DNA of 64,000 bases, taken from assembly GCA_002428015.1 (NCBI GenBank), contig DIZW01000109.1:54592-118591 (forward strand), read 5' to 3'. Of the stretch, positions 61,010 to 64,000 are shown one piece after another; position 1 is the first letter of the stretch; each line of letters begins with the position of its first letter. A program made the position numbers and the translations under genes. Below the pieces are notes generated by a model. That model saw only the letters and a program-made list of their open reading frames with translations. It did no database searches and was not told the origin of the DNA. This stretch comes from Oxalobacteraceae bacterium UBA6018. GTDB taxonomy: Bacteria > Pseudomonadota > Gammaproteobacteria > Burkholderiales > Burkholderiaceae_D.

Positions 61010-63280
61010 CTAGCGGGTCGCCACCGGCACCATCAGCGCCTTGGCGCGCCTGCCGCCGCTGACCAGGCGCCACGCGAACAGGGCCAGGAACAGCACGCCG
61101 ACCGAGAACACGATATCGCCCGGCACGCGCAGCCACACGGTCCGCTCCATGAAGGCCGAGTGGATCACCTCCGGCGAACGGGCGTACCACATGCCCTGGG
61201 TGATGCTGGCGGCGGCCTGGTAGATCCCGGCCGGCACCAGCGAGATGAACACCATCATCGCCAGGCCGATGTTCAGGGCCCAGAACATCGGCGCGAGCAG
61301 CTTGTCTGACCAGGCGGCGCGCTCCGACAGGCCGCGCAGGCAGAACAGCAGCAGGCCGATGCCGAGCATGCCGTAGACCCCGAACAGGGCGGCGTGGCCG
61401 TGGGCGGCGGTCATGTTCAGGCCTTGCAGGTAGTACAGCGCGATCGGCGTGTTGATCGAGAAGCCCAGCAGGCCGGCGCCGACCACGTTCCAGAAACCGA
61501 CGGCGATGAAGCACAGGATCGACCATTTGTACGCGGCGACCCAGGGCGCAGCCTTCGAACGGCGGTAGTTGCGGTAGGCCTCCACACCGATCATCGACAG
61601 CGGCACCACTTCCAGGGCCGAGAACATGGCGCCGAGGGCGATCACGAAGGTCGGCGTGCCGGTGAAGTACAGGTGGTGCAGGGTGCCCAGGATGCCGCCG
61701 AACAGGAACACGATGGTCTCGAGCACGATGGCGCTGTTGGCGGTGGCTGCGCGGATCAGGCCCAGGCGGGTGAACAGCAGCGCGATCACGGCGGTGGCGA
61801 AGACCTCGAAGAAGCCCTCGACCCACAGGTGCACCAGCCACCATCTCCAGTACTCGATCATCGAGTAGTGGGTGTGCTGGCCCCAGGCCAGCGAGGTGGC
61901 GTAGAAGGCGCCGATGCAGGCGGCGGCCAGGAACACCATGGCGATCAGGCCGCGGCTTTCCGACGGTTTTTTCAGCGCAGGCATCAGGCCGCGGCCGAGC
62001 AGGGTGACCCAGAACAGCAGGCCGATGAACAGCAGGATCTGCCACACCCGGCCCATGCTGGTGAATTCCAGGCCCTGGTTGCCGATCCAGAAGCTGAAGC
62101 TGCTGCCCATGTGCTGCAAGGTGCCGAGCCAGCCGAACGCGGTCGAACCGGCCACGATGAACAGCAGCGCGTAGAACAGCACGTTCACGCCCAGCGCCTG
62201 GTACTTGGGCTCATGGCCCGAGATGGCCGGCGCGATGTACAGGCCGGTGGCCAGCCAGGCGGTGGCGATCCACAGCACCGCGAACTGGGTGTGGATGGTG
62301 CGGCTGACAGTGAACGGCAGGATCTGCGCCAGCGGGAAGCCGAAGAAGCTGTGCCCTTCGACCGCGTAGTGGGCGGTGATGGCGCCCATGCCCACCTGCG
62401 CCAGGATCAGCGCGATCACCACGAAGAAGTACTTGCGGGTGGCCTTCATCGAGGCGGTCGGCTTCATGCCCAGCAGCGGATCGGCCTTCGGCGGCACGGG
62501 GTCGTCCTCTTCCTTGGCGGCCGAGTGGTAGAAGATCATGCCGGCGATGGCGCCGATCATGAAGATCACGCTGACGATCGACCAGATGCCGGCGCCGGCC
62601 GTGGGCGTGTTGCCCACCAGCGCGTCGTGCGGCCAGTTGCTGGTGTAGCTCAGGTCTGTGGCGCCGGGGCGGTCGGTGGCGGCCGACCAGGCCGACCAGA
62701 AGATGAAGGCGGGCAGGGCGTCCAGGTCGGCGGCCACGGGCAGCGAGCCGGCGTTCATCGCGTACTGTTCGCGCAGCTTGTCGAGGGCGGGGTCGTTGCC
62801 GAACAGGCCCTTGTAGTGCGCCGTGACCTGGCGCACCGCCTCGGCGCGGTCGGCCGAGAGGGTGATGGTGCCATTCGCGGGGTCGTAGGTGTTGCGCCGC
62901 ATCTCCTGCTTGACGCGGCCATTGAGTTCACCCTGCTGGCCGACGGTGAGGGCGGCGTAGGCGGCGCCGAAGTCGCGCTGGGCCCAGATCTCGCGCAGCG
63001 CCAGCGCCTCGCGGTGCATCCAGTCGGCCGACCAGTCAGGCGCCACGTAGCTGCCGTGGCCCCAGACCGAGCCGAGTTGCTGGCCGCCGGCCGAGAGCCA
63101 GGCTTCCTGGCCGCGCTGGACCTGGCCGGGCGAGAACAGCACCGCGCCGCCGGTGGCGTTGACGTGTTGAGGGATCGGCGGTGCGCTGAGATAAATCTCT
63201 TTTCCTACCCAGCCGAGAACGGCAAATGACAAGGCGCAGATGATCCCGAGCCAGGTCCACAGTTTGCGCGTGGCATGCAT
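61010..63280 (-). CDS. norB: Nitric oxide reductase, quinol-dependent (qNor)
   Basis: The protein has 756 residues, the length of the single-subunit quinol-oxidising enzyme. An N-terminal helix and periplasmic domain (GGAVLFSPGQVQRGQEAWLS) precede a 12-helix haem-copper-like core. Metal ligands are visible: HLWVEGFFEVFATA (His and the NOR-specific Glu), GTLHHLYFTG, and AAHGHAALFGVYGM. It reduces two NO to N2O at the inner membrane. No nitrite-to-NO reductase is in the window, so NO detoxification is the likely role. NsrR-type sites overlap its promoter. Confidence 0.95.
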   Translation of the reverse strand: MHATRKLWTWLGIICALSFAVLGWVGKEIYLSAPPIPQHVNATGGAVLFSPGQVQRGQEAWLSAGGQQLGSVWGHGSYVAPDWSADWMHREALALREIWAQRDFGAAYAALTVGQQGELNGRVKQEMRRNTYDPANGTITLSADRAEAVRQVTAHYKGLFGNDPALDKLREQYAMNAGSLPVAADLDALPAFIFWSAWSAATDRPGATDLSYTSNWPHDALVGNTPTAGAGIWSIVSVIFMIGAIAGMIFYHSAAKEEDDPVPPKADPLLGMKPTASMKATRKYFFVVIALILAQVGMGAITAHYAVEGHSFFGFPLAQILPFTVSRTIHTQFAVLWIATAWLATGLYIAPAISGHEPKYQALGVNVLFYALLFIVAGSTAFGWLGTLQHMGSSFSFWIGNQGLEFTSMGRVWQILLFIGLLFWVTLLGRGLMPALKKPSESRGLIAMVFLAAACIGAFYATSLAWGQHTHYSMIEYWRWWLVHLWVEGFFEVFATAVIALLFTRLGLIRAATANSAIVLETIVFLFGGILGTLHHLYFTGTPTFVIALGAMFSALEVVPLSMIGVEAYRNYRRSKAAPWVAAYKWSILCFIAVGFWNVVGAGLLGFSINTPIALYYLQGLNMTAAHGHAALFGVYGMLGIGLLLFCLRGLSERAAWSDKLLAPMFWALNIGLAMMVFISLVPAGIYQAAASITQGMWYARSPEVIHSAFMERTVWLRVPGDIVFSVGVLFLALFAWRLVSGGRRAKALMVPVATR

Positions 63281-63345
63281 GATGAAAGTTCCTTATGGTT
63301 GTTGGAGGGTGCAACGGGAAGTGCGGGAAGCAGAGGCCGTTAAAG

Positions 63346-63393
63346 ATGTATTCTATTTACCTCAAATAAAAGATGCAAGTATTTTGCATGTTT
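63346..63393. promoter_or_regulatory. Two NsrR-like operator sites
   Basis: The right site (63370-63393) contains the inverted repeat ATGCAA-5-TTGCAT (63373-63389) flanked by AAG and GTTT. The left site (63346-63362) begins ATGTATT and is a weaker half-match to the NsrR pattern ATGYATTTNAAATRCAT. Each covers one element of the norB promoter, and both lie between norB and nsrR, allowing autoregulation. Confidence 0.65.
63350..63378 (-). promoter_or_regulatory. norB promoter
   Basis: On the minus strand TTGCAT (63373-63378) and TAGAAT (63350-63355) are 17 bases apart, a good sigma-70 arrangement. Both elements lie inside NsrR-like sites, fitting repression relieved by NO. Confidence 0.7.
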
Positions 63394-63470
63394 ATTTTGA
63401 CTTGCCGTCTACAGGGCCGTTTTAAGCTATATACTGAGTACTCATTTATCCGCCCCATGATGGTTTTTCC

Positions 63471-63929
63471 ATGAGACTGACCGCCTACACCGACTATGCG
63501 CTGCGCACGCTGATCTACCTTGGCATGAACCGCGAGCGGCTGGTGACGATCCAGGACATCGCCGACCTGCACGGCATTTCCAAGAACCACCTGATGAAAG
63601 TCGTGCACCAGCTGGGCGTGTCCGGCATCGTGGACACGGTACGCGGGCGCAACGGCGGCCTGCGCCTGGGACGCGAGCCGTGCGACATCAACGTCGGCGA
63701 CGTGGTGCGCAACACCGAGACCGATTTCTTCATGGCCGAATGCTTCGACCCCGAGAAGGTCGGCTGCGCGTATTCGTCCTCGTGCACGCTCAAGGGCGTG
63801 CTCAATGCGGCCACGGCGGCCTACCTCAAGGTGCTCGACGGGGTCACCCTGGACGACCTGCTCGGGCGCGGCGCGCCCGGGGCCGAGGCCGGCGGCGCCA
63901 AGCCGGTCCGCTTCCATCATCCGGCGTGA
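63471..63929 (+). CDS. nsrR: Rrf2-family NO-sensing repressor NsrR
   Basis: The protein has 152 residues. The winged helix at the N-terminus (MRLTAYTDYALRTLIYLGMN, IADLHGISKNHLMKVVHQLG, VRGRNGGLRLG) is typical of NsrR. Three Cys in ECFDPEKVGC and YSSSC are placed to bind an Fe-S cluster that NO destroys. The C-terminal 20 residues are Gly/Ala/Pro-rich. It is divergent from norB, its expected target, with operator-like sequences between. Confidence 0.95.
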   Translation: MRLTAYTDYALRTLIYLGMNRERLVTIQDIADLHGISKNHLMKVVHQLGVSGIVDTVRGRNGGLRLGREPCDINVGDVVRNTETDFFMAECFDPEKVGCAYSSSCTLKGVLNAATAAYLKVLDGVTLDDLLGRGAPGAEAGGAKPVRFHHPA

Positions 63930-64000
63930 ACCTCGAAAAACCGTAGCGAGCGGCGAAAAATTTCGTCCGAGACGCGCAGCCGTACGGAGGTACGGCGAGC
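63930..64000. repeat. Hairpin repeat element (cut by window end)
   Basis: After nsrR a stem CCGTAC (63980-63985) and GTACGG (63990-63995) encloses the tetraloop GGAG, preceded by GCGCAG and followed by CGAGC at the window edge. The layout matches the core of the 14780-14940 element (GCACAG, stem CCATAGC/GCTATGG, tetraloop, CGAGC) with a different but still complementary stem. The element continues outside the window. Confidence 0.6.

Overview
The window is GC-rich (roughly two thirds G+C), densely coded chromosomal DNA. Its gene content points to a betaproteobacterium of the Oxalobacteraceae type (Massilia/Duganella/Janthinobacterium-like). That placement is an inference from protein types; no rRNA is present to test it. 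I saw no tRNA, rRNA, CRISPR array, phage or insertion sequence.

Layout. (1) 1-4109: a partial GAF-GGDEF-EAL c-di-GMP enzyme followed by a large soluble double-Cache protein ending in a CheW domain. (2) 4286-13451: nitrate/nitrite assimilation. A NasT-type ANTAR antiterminator is followed by a sigma-54 promoter and a leader RNA with three AACGGC hexaloop hairpins and an overlapping terminator, then narK-nirB-nirD-FAD reductase-nasA. (3) 13.5-19.4 kb: a secreted hypothetical protein, a DUF3667 membrane protein, yjdM/phnA, a FeeM-like acyltransferase and a membrane GGDEF-EAL protein. (4) 19.4-28.3 kb: a stress block with an erythromycin-esterase-like protein, SRPBCC protein, phosphoribosyltransferase, two small heat-shock proteins, HdeD and a Lon protease, interrupted by several minisatellites. 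(5) 28.4-37.2 kb: S-formylglutathione hydrolase, a DUF1353 protein, and an operon for a PQQ alcohol dehydrogenase with a lanthanide-type D-Y-D motif, its own cytochrome c and a caa3-type oxidase. (6) 37.4-39.4 kb: a two-gene chromate transporter and small proteins. (7) 39.5-43.8 kb: a UvrD/Rep-like helicase behind a LexA-like box, a receiver-PAS protein and an HD protein, with the helicase and receiver genes bracketed by two related DnaA-box-rich repeats. (8) 44.1-48.8 kb: GlpD and a garL-garR-glycerate kinase operon. (9) 49.3-56.7 kb: a His-rich lipoprotein, a truncated Tat ORF, GH31 and a divergent secreted protein sharing a LacI-type operator, a receiver protein and DUF3297. (10) 56.7-63.9 kb: a GST, then anaerobic/NO-stress genes: nrdG, a class III ribonucleotide reductase split into two ORFs, SirB2, DUF2249, quinol-type NO reductase and divergent nsrR.

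How it fits together. Nitrate is imported by NarK, reduced by NasA through the FAD subunit and then by NirBD to ammonium, under sigma-54/NtrC-type transcription plus NasT antitermination. Electrons from alcohol oxidation probably pass through the operon-encoded cytochrome c to the caa3 oxidase. Tartronate semialdehyde made by GarL is reduced and phosphorylated into glycolysis. The norB-nrdDG end supports life under low oxygen and nitric oxide, with NsrR sites over the norB promoter and paired NrdR-like boxes upstream of nrdD. The observations I would check first are the three-hairpin NasT leader, the NrdD split just before the glycyl-radical segment, the oxidase subunit I lacking both proton-channel marker residues, and the duplicated DnaA-box element.
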